This document shows positions 13,613 to 25,543 of a DNA stretch of 64,000 bases, in pieces (within the stretch, counting starts at the first letter, position 1; every line of letters begins with the position of its first letter). The notes beneath the pieces are model-generated. The model made no database searches. It was not told the origin of the DNA and saw only the letters and a program-made list of their open reading frames with translations. Position numbers and translations under genes: made by a program. The DNA is taken from positions 868,001 to 932,000 of the forward strand of contig JACDTU010000007.1 of assembly GCA_022376465.1 (NCBI GenBank). The letters run 5' to 3'. Origin of the DNA: Cubamyces lactineus. Lineage: Eukaryota > Basidiomycota > Agaricomycetes > Polyporales > Polyporaceae.

Positions 13613-15169
13613 TCAGCGATACTCCGCCCCACAATCTCCGATCGTCCTGATCAAACGCGCTCCGTTGGACTGGGCGAGGACGGCGTCGATGGCTGCTCGG
13701 TCTTCCGCACTCAGTCGGAATCCATATACCTTCCGATTGTCGTCGGTATGCTCTGAAACTCCCATTCGGGCACCTGCCAAATTTTTCAGCACTTGCGTGG
13801 TCCTCGCGGGATTCAAAGAGCTTACCTATAATCACAGCTCCGACAAACGGATGGTCGAGAACCCAGCGGGTGGCGATATTTGCAATACTCATACCGTCGT
13901 ATTTGTCGGCGATAGAACGCAAGACTACGAGCAGAGATTGGAAGAGGCTCCAGCTTCCCCACGCCTTCACAATCATATCTAGGTACTGTTGACAGCTAAT
14001 GAACATTCAGATGCCGAGATCGCGCGAGGTGACGCTCACCTTGCGCTGCGACGGTGTCAGCACACCAGAGTAGAGATCCGGTTCTTCTCTACCTAGCCAG
14101 GTGTCCGACAAGAACCCACCACACTGCAAGCCATCAGTGGTTGTGTGCGACGAGTGTAACGAAGGAACCACTTACGACGGTCCCATAGGTGAGAAGCTTC
14201 ACATTGTGCTTCTTGCATACCTCGGCCATGGCGTATAGCGGACGGACATCGACGAGTGAGAACTGCGTAATGACTTATCAATCGTGGTCGTCCTATCTAC
14301 ATTGTCTCTATATCCTACCTGGACTTGGTTTGACACCACGCCGCCAGGTCCGAGCTCCTCGCAGATCTCGTTCATTCTGATCGAGTCGAAATTGCATAGG
14401 CCGATGAGGAAGATCTTCCCCTCGCTTTGCAGATCTTGCAAATGATGCAACGCAGTGAGATAGCCTCGGTCGTCGTAATTCTGCCAGTGGAACTACAAAT
14501 CGAGGAAGATGAGTAAGCTTGCGTTTCACCGTGCTTCGGAGGTTACGTGCCTGAAGGAGATCGATGCGCTGCGCTTTCATGCGGTCGAGCCGGTCTTGGA
14601 CCGCTGCTTCTACAAGCGCTCGCTTGGGGTCTATCTTCCTAAAAACACACCACTTGGTGGCGCCGAAGATGTCCTCTGGACGAGACCACTTCTCCTTAAA
14701 TTCACCCTGGGATGGCGATCAGCGTGGTGCTTTTCTCTACAGATAACCAGTTAACGCACAAACAATATTTCCGCAGGACCGTAGTGATCGGCTGTGGGCG
14801 ACTATGGCGTTGACGAGGCAATCAAAATGAAGACGCGGATAACGTACCCTATCAGGAAGTTGAGGGTGTCGAGGATAGCATGTTAGCCTTCGCAGTTCCT
14901 TAACCACAGACTCTGACAGAGTCCAATCTCACCATGTCTGCGAGAAGTCAGCACGCTGATCACCTCACGGTGAAGCTGATGCGCCACGCACCGAATGCCG
15001 TATAGCCGTTCGCAGCATAGTTCGCCATCTGACGACGAATCTTGGCAGCTGGTGCGCTTCCCCAAGAGTTACTGGAGAGTTGCCAGAGTCCCGTGAAGAG
15101 ACGGGGTAGCGCGATGCCTCCCAGATGGAACGTCTCAGTGGGGGCCTTGTGGGTGGGTAGCATGACCAT
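13613..15169 (-). CDS. Aldo/keto reductase with ultra-short exons
   Basis: Predicted NAD(P)H-dependent oxidoreductase with the AKR TIM-barrel fold; substrate unknown. Preferred model, minus strand: 14992-15169, 14933-14937, 14848, 14760-14791, 14551-14706, 14492-14319, 14262-14176, 14123-14040, 13985-13826 and 13773-13613; 345 residues. Family motifs include LPRLFTGLWQLSS at the N-terminus, FDMADHYG carrying the catalytic Asp and Tyr, FHWQNYDDRGY carrying the active-site His, KIFLIGLCNF and VSNQVQF. A 5-nt exon (14933-14937) and a single-nucleotide exon (14848) are needed to rebuild FDMADHYG exactly. The alternative uses one longer intron ending at 14802 and inserts Ser-Pro-Thr after FDM. The intron starting at 14550 has a GC donor (CAG|GCACGT). 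ATG 15169 has A at -3 and G at +4; ATG 15223 is an in-frame alternative. Confidence 0.85.
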
Positions 15170-16894
15170 AGTGACGATTGACGTTGAATATGTGTTTCGG
15201 AGGTATCTAGGAGGGGCGATCAATGCTCCTACCCAAGTTCACCTGCCGTACTTAAGGTAATCCCTCCGCGAGCGGTGACAAGGCACGATGTAGCGCACAA
15301 GCGGGCGGAGCACGGTATTCAACTTACTCACCGTGGGCTATGCCGTATAGCGTGATCTCAACAAGCGGTATCAGCAGGGCAGTGCAGGGGCGGGATGTGC
15401 CTCCGGCGGTCGGTCTAGCGGCTATCCCACGCCCAAGGGGCAGAGAAAGAAGGAGTAAGATGGACAATGACAGACATTGAGAGATGAGACATCGGTACTA
15501 ATGGCAGTCTTCGCCCTCTCTGGGTGGCAACTCGGATTTCCAGGCCAGCTGGCTCACCTTGTCACGCTTTCTTCTCTAGCCCGTTTTAGATTGTGGCTGT
15601 GACCGATTGCTTGTCACGTAAGATGATACTCCCGCTGGCTGCCACTTGCTTTCCGTCCGCAGTGGCGGCGAAGGTGAGCCGGAGGTTCTGTGCCGCGTAG
15701 ATCTTAATCCTCTCATTACTACGAACAGCCAAGCTTCCAAGATAATATTGGTAAGGAAGACGCCACCCATGCGCAGTACTCGCGAGCATAGCTGACTCAC
15801 AACGGTACTGCACCGCGCCTCATGACAAGGGGCCCGACCGTGGCCCTTGTCTGCGGATGACAGCAAGGAGAACAAACGCAAGGACGAATTGATCCCCCAT
15901 AGATATGCCCATTCACGTATGGAACGACGGTACATCGGCTGCCGCAAGCATCTTCGTGACGTCCTGGTTGTGTGATCTGCCACACGACCATCCGAGCTGA
16001 CGAATGGTATCGTCCACATGAGCCGCTTCGAACGCCACTAGGAGGATTCAACAGATTACCGGATCGTCCCATCTCGTATCCAGGACACTGAGTGATGCTG
16101 CATCCACATGCGCCGGCTCAGCCCTAGGTCAGTCTCCGCCTTCATGTCACCGATTCCGGTCGGCGACAGTCGTCTCGGGCTCTAAACAAATCGCCTAATG
16201 ATCGGGCCCTTGTATCGGATAAGACATCGCGACGCTCTTGACCCGCTGCACTTTCCAATCAGATCGGGGTGGGGATCCGAGGATACCTCATTTCTATCTT
16301 TCAAGCTGCTCCATTTCTATAACAATCCAGCCGCAGCCGTCGGATGCGGCTCAGCGTCTTCCATAGATATCCGGGGGGCTGAAAAGGGCAGTGTACCCAT
16401 TTTCGATGTTAGTCTCTGGTGAAACAATCGAAGGCATCCATTATACTGGACAACGCCGAGCCACTCATACACGGAACGTGCCACATACAGCGATACTTAT
16501 CTAGAGAATCACCTACATCGGTGGCGGGTCGGAGGCGTGGCACCGGCCGCTGACGGGGTGCTGGTACATGTGTGCAAGTCATGTCGCACAGGGCATACCG
16601 TCGTTAGGTGGCGAAACTACCCCGCTGCGCCTCGTGCTGTGTCAGCCACCCGGCGCTGCTCGTTCCTGATGCTCGCGAATGTCACGGCTGGATCGTTGCA
16701 GACATAAGAGGGAACGCAGCTCGTTGATGAGTTTGCGCGCGTCCTATTCTCAAACAACTCGTCTACAGCCTTGTCCGACCAGTCGGTCATTACCTGATTC
16801 CCGGACAAGCTATAAGACAGGAGCTCTGTTCGTCGCCGAGCTTCAAGCAAACAATCTCATCCACTATCCACGATCACTGCAAGCCTAGTCCACC
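15170..16894. other. Intergenic, possible decayed coding remnant
   Basis: No complete gene is supported. On the minus strand the frame at 15586-15813 reads like coding sequence near its end (RLTFAATADGKQVAASGSII, then a stop at 15586-15588), but no upstream exon joined to it cleanly and no family was recognised. It may be a remnant or part of an unusual gene. The right end should hold the promoter of the gene starting at 16895. Confidence 0.4.
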
Positions 16895-17627
16895 ATGCCC
16901 ACACTCGAAGACTCCTCCACAGAACAGGCCCGCCCTGTGCTCGGTCATGTGTGAGTATCGAATTCTCCCAATCGCGAGCTGGAAGAATTCTCATACTTCA
17001 TCTCCGCAGCAATCTCATGGTCGATACCCTCATCGCAAATGCACCGCCCAACGCGTTAGGCCGTCTTTCTTGCCGATAGATTGCCCTATACTCACAGCCC
17101 CGTCGCACAGGCTGCGAGAATTCCTCAGGAGCACCTTAGGTGGCATGGGCCATTCCGTCACAGGGACATTCCTGGCTACAGCGCGACAGCATCTTGTGCG
17201 GACGAACGCAACGGCGTTGCCGACTGCCGAGACGCTCTTCGTCCAGAGTGCGGACGGTGGCGGATGGGAAGCTACCCAGGAACTCTCCTCGATCCTGACC
17301 AGAAGCCGCATGCTCTACGGCGCCGGTATGGGTTTGGCAGCCCTCGCTGTTCTCACCGAGATCGTGAGGAGCGCCATCGGGTTGCGGTGGGAAGAAGACA
17401 GCCGCATAGAAGCGGTCTTGGCCGAGGTCGACGAAGATGTCACCCAGGCAATCCAGAGTGCGAAGGAAGAGATCGATGGAGGCAGGGTGTCCGAAGTGGC
17501 GCAGGCGAGGGTGGTGCGCGACGCGCTTCTCCGGGTATTGCTGGAAGACAAGAAGGAAGTCGAGGGCTGGGGCGGCGACTTTCCGTTTGAGCGAGCGTTG
17601 CCCAGCGTAGAGCTGTGGAAAGTGTAG
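16895..17627 (+). CDS. Unrecognised 205-residue protein
   Basis: I do not recognise this family. Exons 16895-16950, 17010-17054 and 17111-17627 keep frame with GT-AG introns of 59 and 56 nt. For the second intron, only the acceptor at 17109-17110 restores frame; nearer AGs do not. The protein begins MPTLEDSS and has one moderately hydrophobic stretch (RMLYGAGMGLAALAVLTEIV) around residues 120-140 that could be a membrane segment or a buried helix. It ends in charged helices (EEDSRIEAVLAEVDEDVTQA and KEEIDGGRVSEVAQARVV). There is no signal peptide. The codon usage and clean splicing argue that it is real. Function is unknown. Confidence 0.7.
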
Positions 17628-20600
17628 CAATTTTCTATCAATGGGTCACAAAGATGCACGATTCTCGAAGACAGATCCTGTACCATGAGGATTTCAATCG
17701 ATGTAGTAGGCTCACCACTGTGACTTTACGACAGTCTCTTCGCGTGTGCTTGATAGTGTATGAGTGAGACAATCAGTGGGCTTGAGCTCTGGATCGCTGA
17801 TGACTGAATAGCTTCGTCAATTGGATATGCTCGGCCTTCAAGAAATTAACCATAGCATGGTCTCAGAGTCTGCAAGGGCCTCTCTATCTACCCCGGCAGG
17901 CGCAAGTCCCTGACGCATGACTCATCATTAACCAAGGCAGAGGCATAAACCCTGAGGTAGGCCAATCCGCTCTGTCGTCCGACCTTCGATTCCGTCTCCG
18001 GAGGATCAACCATCAGACTAAGGGCATTCAACACTTCATCACATGACGCTCTTCTTGACGCACGAGTAAGCAGCACACCTATCTTCGTGTTTCACGATGT
18101 CCGAGAGGAGGGTTTGGGCTCGGATAACGAGCGCAGTGCTGAACTCTGGCACTGCTCCCAGCCAGCGGCAAGTGGCGCGTGGCTGACAGGTCAGCGTTCA
18201 CCACGTCCATCGCGGCACATACGCAGTCATACTAGGACTCACACAGATCGCTCAGGCTACTGCCCAAGAGGGCGATCGCGGACGGAGTCGGATGCACGAT
18301 AATGATAAACTGGCGCCCGCTGCGGGTGATGCTTGATGCTCCTGCCTCTCCCCCCAATCGTGGCCGGTCGCACCGCGGGCGCCGTAGGCCAGAGAATCAG
18401 CACACTGCTGTGGTGCGTATGGTATCAGAGGCACGCACCAGTGGCCCCCTAGTCATGGGTACATCCTGATCGAAAGATGCCACCGCCTAGAGGTGATGCA
18501 CATCATCTAGGTTCATGGCTGCGCTCTTGGGCATTGACACGAGCTCGAGGCCGGCCTCTAGACAAGCCACCGATGGCAAACTACATTGACAGGTGTCGCT
18601 TTGCAAGTGACGCTCGCATGATCTCGTCATCTCCGTGTGCTTGGGCATCCAACAGGGGGCTGAACAAGCACTGGCGCGCCGTTAGCTAGGCATCGGTATG
18701 TGGGCTCACCAGCGCCAGACAAGAAACGTCCGTACCTTGTGGAAGCAGGGATCAAGTCGATGTGGCCGGCGTTTTCTCCGAGTCCATCGCGGCTGATGTC
18801 AAGGTGTGTACTTATCAGCGTAAGGTTGACGCCATCTTTGCAGGAAGGCTCCAGTGGTCGGCGCCCCGAGAGCGCCGGTGCGACTGGTTTGCAACGTTAA
18901 GTCGTACGAAGGGATGTACTCGGCCTTCGAGGCAACGAGGCCCTCCTGCTGAAGCGAATTGTGTCCTTGCTGGGATATGCTCACCGCCTTCGCTCTTCCT
19001 GCCCTCGCATACCCTTCTTCCTTTGAACGTCCCCCGGCCTTCTATCTAGTGGCACACGCAGGTCAGGCCAGAGAAGGGGAAGACCATAGCCGATGCTCTG
19101 CTTACCACCTTGGTACAACGAAAGGCCGCTCCAGAGCTTCGTATATGGTCTCATTCGGCAGGGTATATGAGCGTCGAGACACTCATCGCTGGGAGTGGGG
19201 GTGCTGAAAGGGAAGTGGGTACGTAGTTGGTGACGCAGATACCCACGTAATAGCTGGCCGAGAGCTGTCGACTGCCCGTTTCTCAAACCTTCGTCCACTT
19301 CGCTTGAGTACCAGCCTAGGAGGCACAAGATGTTCGGTGGTCCACATGACGTTCGGTGTTCAACGATCTGTAGAATCAGTAACTCGAATGGGAGTGCCTA
19401 GCTAGCTTCCGATAACACGACACGGTGAACATCAGACGTCAATAACACTGAGCTACGCTCTCGGCCGGCCTGAATAACACGAGAAGACGGTGCGAAACGC
19501 AATGTACTCGACTCAGATGCAAGGCAGTGTCCACCTTGACTGACACATGGTGAGCCTCGAACCTAACTGCCAGTGTACCATCCTGCTCCTAGCGTGTTCT
19601 TTGTATCTCGACATTTCCAATGATTCTCAACCTATGAAGCGCGTGTAAGTCCACGAGGGTCAACTTCAACCCGCTGCTCTACTCACCGTTGTCTTCGTAG
19701 GACGCCGTCCCAGTCCATAGTCACATACCCTGCGAACGGTCTCAGACGGAGGAGGGTACGCCGCAGACGGCAGCGAATCTACCAGGTGCGTCGAACGTAC
19801 TCACACCTGAGTCTTGAGCCCGTGCGCAATGACAAGATGTCAGCGTGCTTGATGAATGGCCGACTGCCCAATGAGAAAAGCTGCAGCGTCGACGGACTAG
19901 GGCCTCTGGACCAGCCTGAGCCTAGGCTCGATCCACAGCAGTGGTGATACCTAGGTGCGCACGACCCCTATCCGCCTCCTCAACTATAGCCTCTGCTGAG
20001 GAGCCTGTAGAGCGGCCAATGGTATGGTCAGGTCATATCCGTCGACCTTTTGCACTTCGATGTACGACTCTGTGCTCCCGGGCGCTGGGGCATCTGGAAG
20101 CCTCTCGTGAGCAATGACGCTCTAGAGAGTCGTCACTTGCAATCGCGTATAGCCATGTCGAGCTCCCACTAGTCGGGCGTGACGGCTCCCGATTGCCTGA
20201 CAATGCATCCAATCCAGCTCAACGAAAGCTCAGAGCGCTGTTCAGTCTACAATCATGATATGTGAGCCAGAACAGAGTTACACCGGGAGCCGCAACCACT
20301 GGTACTCACGTCGACAAGATAAATGCATGAAACACATAATCATTGCATTCCTGCAGTACAGTGCTGCTACGGCGCTTTGCTCAGGCGTAGTTCCGGCTCC
20401 GGGAGCACTCATAGCCGAACACACTCTCGCCGCACTGCCGCCCAATGCACGCAGTCCTGAAGGCTGAACACCAGTCTCTGCTGTACCACTGCGCCATAGC
20501 GCAGCTCAGGGCAGCGCGTAGCAAGAAGGTTAAGGGAACTTTGAGGTATGCGCGCGAGGACTTCATATAGGGCGCAGTAGTAAGGGTCCGTCCAGCGGGA

Positions 20601-20725
20601 AAAACCGGGTCGCAGGTGAAACGAGCTGACCTTTCGAGGGAGGAATCCAACGTCAACCGCCCGCTGTATTCTGTCAGATTCATACCTCAGAGGAAACAAC
20701 TACCTCCCACAGCAGGTTGCTCCCG

Positions 20726-21310
20726 TTAGACGGACCCTAAGTTACTCCTTGCAAGGAAGGCGCACATGTCTCTGTCGTTAAGTTGTCTATGACCTTGGCG
20801 CCAGATACATATCGCCACCAGTAGCTTTAATGCTCCGCAGTCACTGTCATCATCAGGCGTAAGTCGTCCGTTTTGCAGAAGGCTCAGGGTGTAGCCCACA
20901 ACCGCCCTGTCAGCAAGATAGAACCAGACGGGCTCTAACCTGCTCCTCGCGAAGGCGCACATGTCTCTATCGCCAAGCAGCCTTGGCGCCAGATACATGG
21001 CGCCACCAGGACTGCTTATGCTCGGGAGCCAAGTCATCATCAGGCGAGGCCGTCCATCTTGAAGAAGGCTGAATTTGTGGCAAACAACCGCCCTGCCGTC
21101 AGGATAGAACCAAGGGCTCAGACAGTGATTACCGGGGAGTCCGGAATCGGAGAGACAGAGAGTTCGCTTATTGCGCTTCGTTGTACTCACTAGCGCCGGG
21201 AGCCTGACCTTACAAAATTTAGCAGCAACCAAGGCAGGAATGGGACGACCCACCACACTAGAATAGCGTACAGATCTTGCGCACGGTACTGCGGTCTCGT
21301 CCATAGTCAA
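20726..21310 (-). other. ORF spanning the tandem duplication
   Basis: A 194-codon open frame whose second half consists of two degenerate copies of a peptide of about 62 residues. Retention of an open frame and a similar peptide in both copies hints at selection, but there is no known domain and no splicing evidence. The frame could be open by chance. Confidence 0.25.
20752..21121. repeat. Diverged tandem duplication, about 185 bp per unit
   Basis: Units 20752-20938 and 20939-21121 share GGCGCACATGTCTCT, CTTGGCGCCAGATACAT, GTCATCATCAGGCG and AACCGCCCTG in the same order, with many substitutions and small indels between. On the minus strand both units encode related peptides of about 62 residues (FYPDGRAVVCHKFSLLQDGR versus FYLADRAVVGYTLSLLQNGR, each ending DRDMCAF). 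Confidence 0.8.
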
Positions 21311-21495
21311 GAAAAACCCTCTGGTATTTTTCCCGCTTCGTCCGAACTTCGGATATCACAGCGCGTGCTATGGAGGTGCTGCTGCTATTTCGAGAGCGAT
21401 AGCATAGTCCACAATGTCCGTCAAAGAGAAAACAAAGAACAAGAACACATCGCGATCGCGACTCGACAGCGTCCGTCAGTGCACAAAGTCCTCTC

Positions 21496-22609
21496 TTAGG
21501 CGAGCACGAAGAACGCGGAGGCGGCCGTGAAGAGCGTCGTTGCGGCGACGCCGAAAATCGGGCCGAGCGCGATGGGCGCAAAGCTGCCTGCCGCAGCGTT
21601 CGCGGTCGTCGTCGATTGCTCGACCTGGGTGTCAGCGGCCTCGCTCACGGTCGCTGGGGTTGCTCCGTCTGCAAAGAAACGTAGAGAGGTCAGCCTAGTC
21701 CTCCAAGGGGAAGGAAGTTTGGCCTCGCGCGCAGTACCAACGCTTCCCACAGAGGGCTGTACATACCAGTGAACGAGGCGCCGCACGTGGAGCTGATCGA
21801 GCCGGCGTAGCCGTCGACGAGGTCGCCGTAGTTCTTCTGGACGATGTTGTACGCCGCCTTGGTGCAGTCCGTGCAGGTGACGTTCGAGGGCAGGCTGGGC
21901 ACACTGCCGTCCACGATCTTGGACACGAGCGACTCAATGTTGCTAGCGGTGAGCGGGCCCGTGTACGGCTCGAGGTTGTCGAGCGTCTCGGTGAGGCAGA
22001 GCGTGTTGTTGTTGTTCGTGCTGCGCATGACGATTATATTAGGTTCGCCGCTGCCGGAACAAAGCACAGAGAGGGCTGCGCTGCCGGCATTACTCACTCT
22101 GAAAGACACACGACCTCTCGGACGGTCGGGTAAATCATCTGCACGAGCGAGGTGAGCTCGTCGCCATTGACGTCGCCCAAGCCGAGGGAGCTGAGGTCGG
22201 ACGAGCAGCCGGACGCGACGCTATGTACGACTTCGGAGATGGTGTCGTTAGAGCATGCCGGGCGCGAGCAGAGGCCGGTGAGCCAGGTGTTGATCGTGGG
22301 GACAATAGAGGTGTTGCTGTTCGAAATCGCAAGGCTGACGAGAGCCGAGGGGTTCAAGCAGGACGCGTCCTTGTTGCCGACGATCGACGCGAGGGTCGTC
22401 TGGCACTGGGAAGAGAGCCTATGCAGTGGTGCCGGTCAGCAAGGCCAGGCTCGCGGACGCAATGCGGGGGGAGCGCGGTGGGAATCTTGACGGGATCTGA
22501 CACCGCGCCGGACGCGAAACGGTAGTAGTACTCACGATTGTGCAGAGGAGCCGGCCATCTGCATGCCGACGACGACCGTGGCGGCGGCGATGAATTTCCT
22601 GAAGGACAT
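21496..22609 (-). CDS. Secreted cysteine-rich GPI-anchored protein (DUF7729-like)
   Basis: Predicted cell-surface protein. Four exons on the minus strand (22536-22609, 22098-22418, 21767-22020, 21496-21668) give 273 residues with all junctions in frame. A signal peptide is clear: the first 24 residues include KFIAAATVVVGMQMAG followed by SSAQS. The body holds regularly spaced cysteines (SSQCQTTLAS, ASCLNP, GLCSRPACSND, SGCSSD, VVCLS, TLCLTE, VTCTDC, STCGASF) and repeated N-x-T/S sites. The last about 60 residues are Thr/Ala-rich and end in a hydrophobic tail (TTLFTAASAFFVLA) that fits a GPI-attachment signal. The arrangement matches the fungal family I know as DUF7729, function unknown; the name is from memory. 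A MITE lies 102 bp upstream of the start codon. Confidence 0.85.
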
Positions 22610-23912
22610 GATTATGGCTGTGGGGGAGGAGAGGGTGGTGGATGAAGAGGAAGGAGAGGAATGCAGCCTGCTGCGGAATGAAAAGGGCTTATGTGGAGGA
22701 TGGTCGTCGGTAGTGCTGCCGCAATGCAAGGCAACCTTGAAGGCAAGGCATACCTTGCCTTGACGGCATCTCGGCATGGGCCACCTTGAAGCGCCGTGAG
22801 CTAGACTGCAAGGCGCCTTCAAGCTCCTTCAAGGCAAAGCACCGCCAGAGCCTCTCTCCAAGAAAGGCAATTTGTTCATCATGTGACGAGTGCAGCCGTC
22901 GGCCCAGACATTCCCGCCGGCGCTTGTTGCGCAACCTCAAAGAATACCTGAATACGGTGCGTTGTGGGCATCCTCGATGAGGGGTAGTTGTGAAAGTCGT
23001 AAAATTCGGAGTGTCCGACACATTCCAGCTATACAGAAGCATATTAAGTTTAGTTCAATGCCTCCTCTGCCTCGTACGAGGTTGAGGATCGACGCAAGAA
23101 CCTGCGGGAGCTTCCGCCTTGCAAGGTACTTCAAGGTACTTCAAGGTCACCTTGAAGCGCTTCAAGGCAACTTCCAATTGAAACTCCGCTACCTTGAAGG
23201 CGCCTTTACCTTGCATTGCGGCAGCACTAGTCGTCGGCGAAAGATGACCAACGGACGAGCCACCCTCCTTCCTCCAAGCTGTGTCTCCGGCGTCTACCAG
23301 CCCCTCCCATCTAAGGACATGCCGATCCACGCTAACCGAGGCTGACCCTCTCTCTACCCTCGTTGCACACTCCTTGCGGCACGTTAAGCCCCCTTCTCTT
23401 TTAACAGTCCCTTGGAGGCCACGAACAGTGCAGGAACATGTAAAACGACATAACTGATGAATAGCAGCCGGGGCGCCCTACTTTTAGAATTGCCAAACCA
23501 CCTTCCATGTGTGAACGCTTCGGAATTGTGGCACTGCGTCCCAAGGTTTCCGAGCGTCCGAGCCCGAGTTGGACGGCTGGACATGATGCATCACGAATGA
23601 CAGAAGCCCCCATTCAACCTCATTTCCTTTACACACGCCTTTCCTCGCTCGTGACATTGACAAGTTGCCCCAAGTAACCACCAAATATGATACACATGTT
23701 CGCCTACTGGTACATACACGCCCATTTGTGCCGTATACAGCCAAGTAATCATATAGCCCCCTAGTCGTTAGTCGTTTCGCCGGTAGTGAGAGTGCGTGAG
23801 AGTGAAAGGGTTATAGCCTCCTGGGGAATCCCGTGAGCTCATTCAGGAACCCAACCTAAACAGCATCGCAGCCGCCCTGATCGCGGATGCGATCCTTGAC
23901 CACAAGACGCCG
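22610..23912. other. Promoter region carrying a MITE, then empty sequence
   Basis: The first 100 bp are the immediate 5' region of the GPI-anchored protein gene. A 519-bp MITE occupies 22711-23229. The rest, up to the 3' end of the GH17 gene at 23913, shows no ORF with a motif and should include that gene's 3' UTR. Confidence 0.6.
22711..23229. mobile_element. hAT-like MITE, 519 bp, with 8-bp target duplication
   Basis: The ends are a perfect 21-bp terminal inverted repeat starting TAGTGCTGCC. The element is flanked by an exact 8-bp direct repeat GTCGTCGG (22703-22710 and 23230-23237). TAG/CAG-type ends with 8-bp duplications are the hallmark of the hAT superfamily. Inside both ends there are many short CCTTGAAG/CTTCAAGG motifs in both orientations, as expected for subterminal transposase-binding repeats. 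There is no transposase ORF, so it is non-autonomous. The perfect duplication and repeat suggest a recent insertion. Confidence 0.9.
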
Positions 23913-25543
23913 TCAGCACTCCGTGCGCGGTGCGAACGGGAACTTGAGCTGCATCGCAGAGTTGTAGATGCCGTAGCCCGGCTCCTGGTCGTCCGAGTAG
24001 ATGTGCGCGAACCACCCGATGCCGCCCCCGACGACGGCCTTGAGGTCTTCACAGTGTTGGTCCAGCAAGGTGTAGTAGCCCTGGGTGCAGAGGTAGATTA
24101 GCGTTTGCGGCCATCGCTGCCCGGGAAGGGGGGTGAGGCTATGTGGCAAGGGAAACAAACGCACATGTTCGTTCGGAATGTTTGCTACGGCATCTGGGCT
24201 GTTGGGCTGCACGCTGGGAGAGGTCACAGATGGCCAGCCATTCTGCAAGTATCGGTGAGTTCCCGCGCAGACGTTCTCTCGCGAGGCGTACGCTGACCTC
24301 GTCAAAGTACATCTTCTTGCCATTCCCGTGCGCGATGAACCAGTTCAAGTCGTTCTCAACCAGCGGCCACGCCTGATCCGCTGTAAACAGCCGCAGTCAG
24401 CCCATGCCAAGGGCAGCCGCGTGAGCCCGAGCTGTTAACTCACAAGTGGACGCCTGCTGCGAGAAGAACGGCAGCATGTGGATGTTGATCGAGTCGATCG
24501 CGTCGAGCACGTCCTGCGCGCCCCCGCGCTCCTGGTACCCATACGCGAGCTCGCTCACGGTGACGGGGATGTGCAGGCTCGAGAGGTTCTGCTTCGCCGC
24601 GAGGACCTGCGCGGCGAGCTGCGCGTGCGGGAGCACGTCGTCGTACAGCGGCTCCGAGCCAAACTGGAGCACGCGCGTCACGAACTTGGCCTTTGGGTTC
24701 GCGTGCAGCGCCGCGAGCAGCGTGTCGCGCCGCGATATCCAGATGTCGCTGCCGTCGAAGCCGAACTGCGCGGGGACGCTTTAGTTAGCATGCTTGTGCA
24801 CAGAGTGGCCGTCCGCCCTGTGCAGACGGAAGATGACTGGGCGCTTACCCAAATCAGGGCGTGTACGCCGAGAGCTATAAAAGGCCCGAGAGTCAGCGCT
24901 ATTGTTCCTAAAGCACAATGGACTTGCACGCACTGTTCTCCCAAGCAGCCTCCACGATATCGTCGCTATACCAAGAATTATTGTTCAGCGCTCATTGTCA
25001 GAAAAGCTAGATGGGTAGACACTCACTAGAATCCCTCGCGATCGCAAGCGCCATACAGGCGGACGTAGCGCGAGTTGAAGTGGTTCCGGATGTCGCTGAA
25101 TTCCTGGATGAGCTGCTCCCGGCTCTGACCTGCATAACAATCCCAGCCAAGATCGTCAGCTGGAGCTCAGGGAATGCTGCGCGCCACACGTTACGTGCAT
25201 GCAGCGTCGCACGTACTACGCACGCAGAAAAAGGCTACGAACATGCAGTGACCTCATAGCTGAAGCCGACGAACGCGTACTCCGTCGCGGGGTCGCACCA
25301 CCAGTTCGTGTTGTCCGCGGGTAGCGTCTCCGGCTTCGTGAACCCCAGCGCCGGGAAGCAGTTCGGGGCGGCAGGCGAGGTGTGTTTTGGGGCTGTTTTT
25401 GACTGCGACGCGGTCAACGCGTTCGCGGGGTTGACCTGCTCGGGGTGCGGCTGCGAGCCACTGGCGCGGCCATCCAGGGGGGCCGCGAGGGCGAGCGAGA
25501 GTCCCGAGAGGACGAAGGAGAGCAGGAGTGGATAGAAGACCAT
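23913..25543 (-). CDS. GH17 glucanase-like secreted enzyme
   Basis: Predicted secreted beta-1,3-glucan-active glycoside hydrolase of family 17. Eight exons on the minus strand (25243-25543, 25027-25129, 24934-24965, 24849-24874, 24444-24765, 24298-24380, 24165-24242, 23913-24080) give 370 residues; all introns are GT-AG and in frame. A signal peptide (MVFYPLLLSFVLSGLSLALA) precedes a Pro/Ser-rich linker of about 60 residues. The barrel follows: FSYEVTACQSREQL, VRLYGACDREGF, then FGSEP (Glu near 192, expected acid/base) and ENGWPS (Glu 289, expected nucleophile). Exons of 32 and 26 nt encode the region between them. A cell-wall remodelling or external glucan degradation role is likely; exact specificity cannot be read from sequence. 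A TATA-like box (TATTTATA, 25608-25615) lies 65 bp upstream of the ATG. Confidence 0.9.

Larger units (their letters stand above)
17628..21495. other. 3.9-kb stretch without a convincing gene
   Basis: No motif-bearing ORF is seen. Frames are short and broken on both strands. The region looks like old, decayed DNA, but I found no transposon protein fragment or long terminal repeat. A diverged tandem duplication of about 185 bp lies near its right end (20752-21121). A minus-strand frame at 20726-21310 runs through both copies. Confidence 0.5.

Noticed and set aside
15586..16072. Minus-strand frames that might be a secreted protein or aegerolysin-like gene
   Set aside because: No exon combination gave a continuous frame, and the spacing of Cys, Trp and Gly residues does not fit the aegerolysin family.
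17030..17110. Shorter introns ending at 17078 or 17097 in the gene at 16895-17627
   Set aside because: Both acceptors break the reading frame; only the acceptor at 17109-17110 restores it and gives a normal 56-nt intron.
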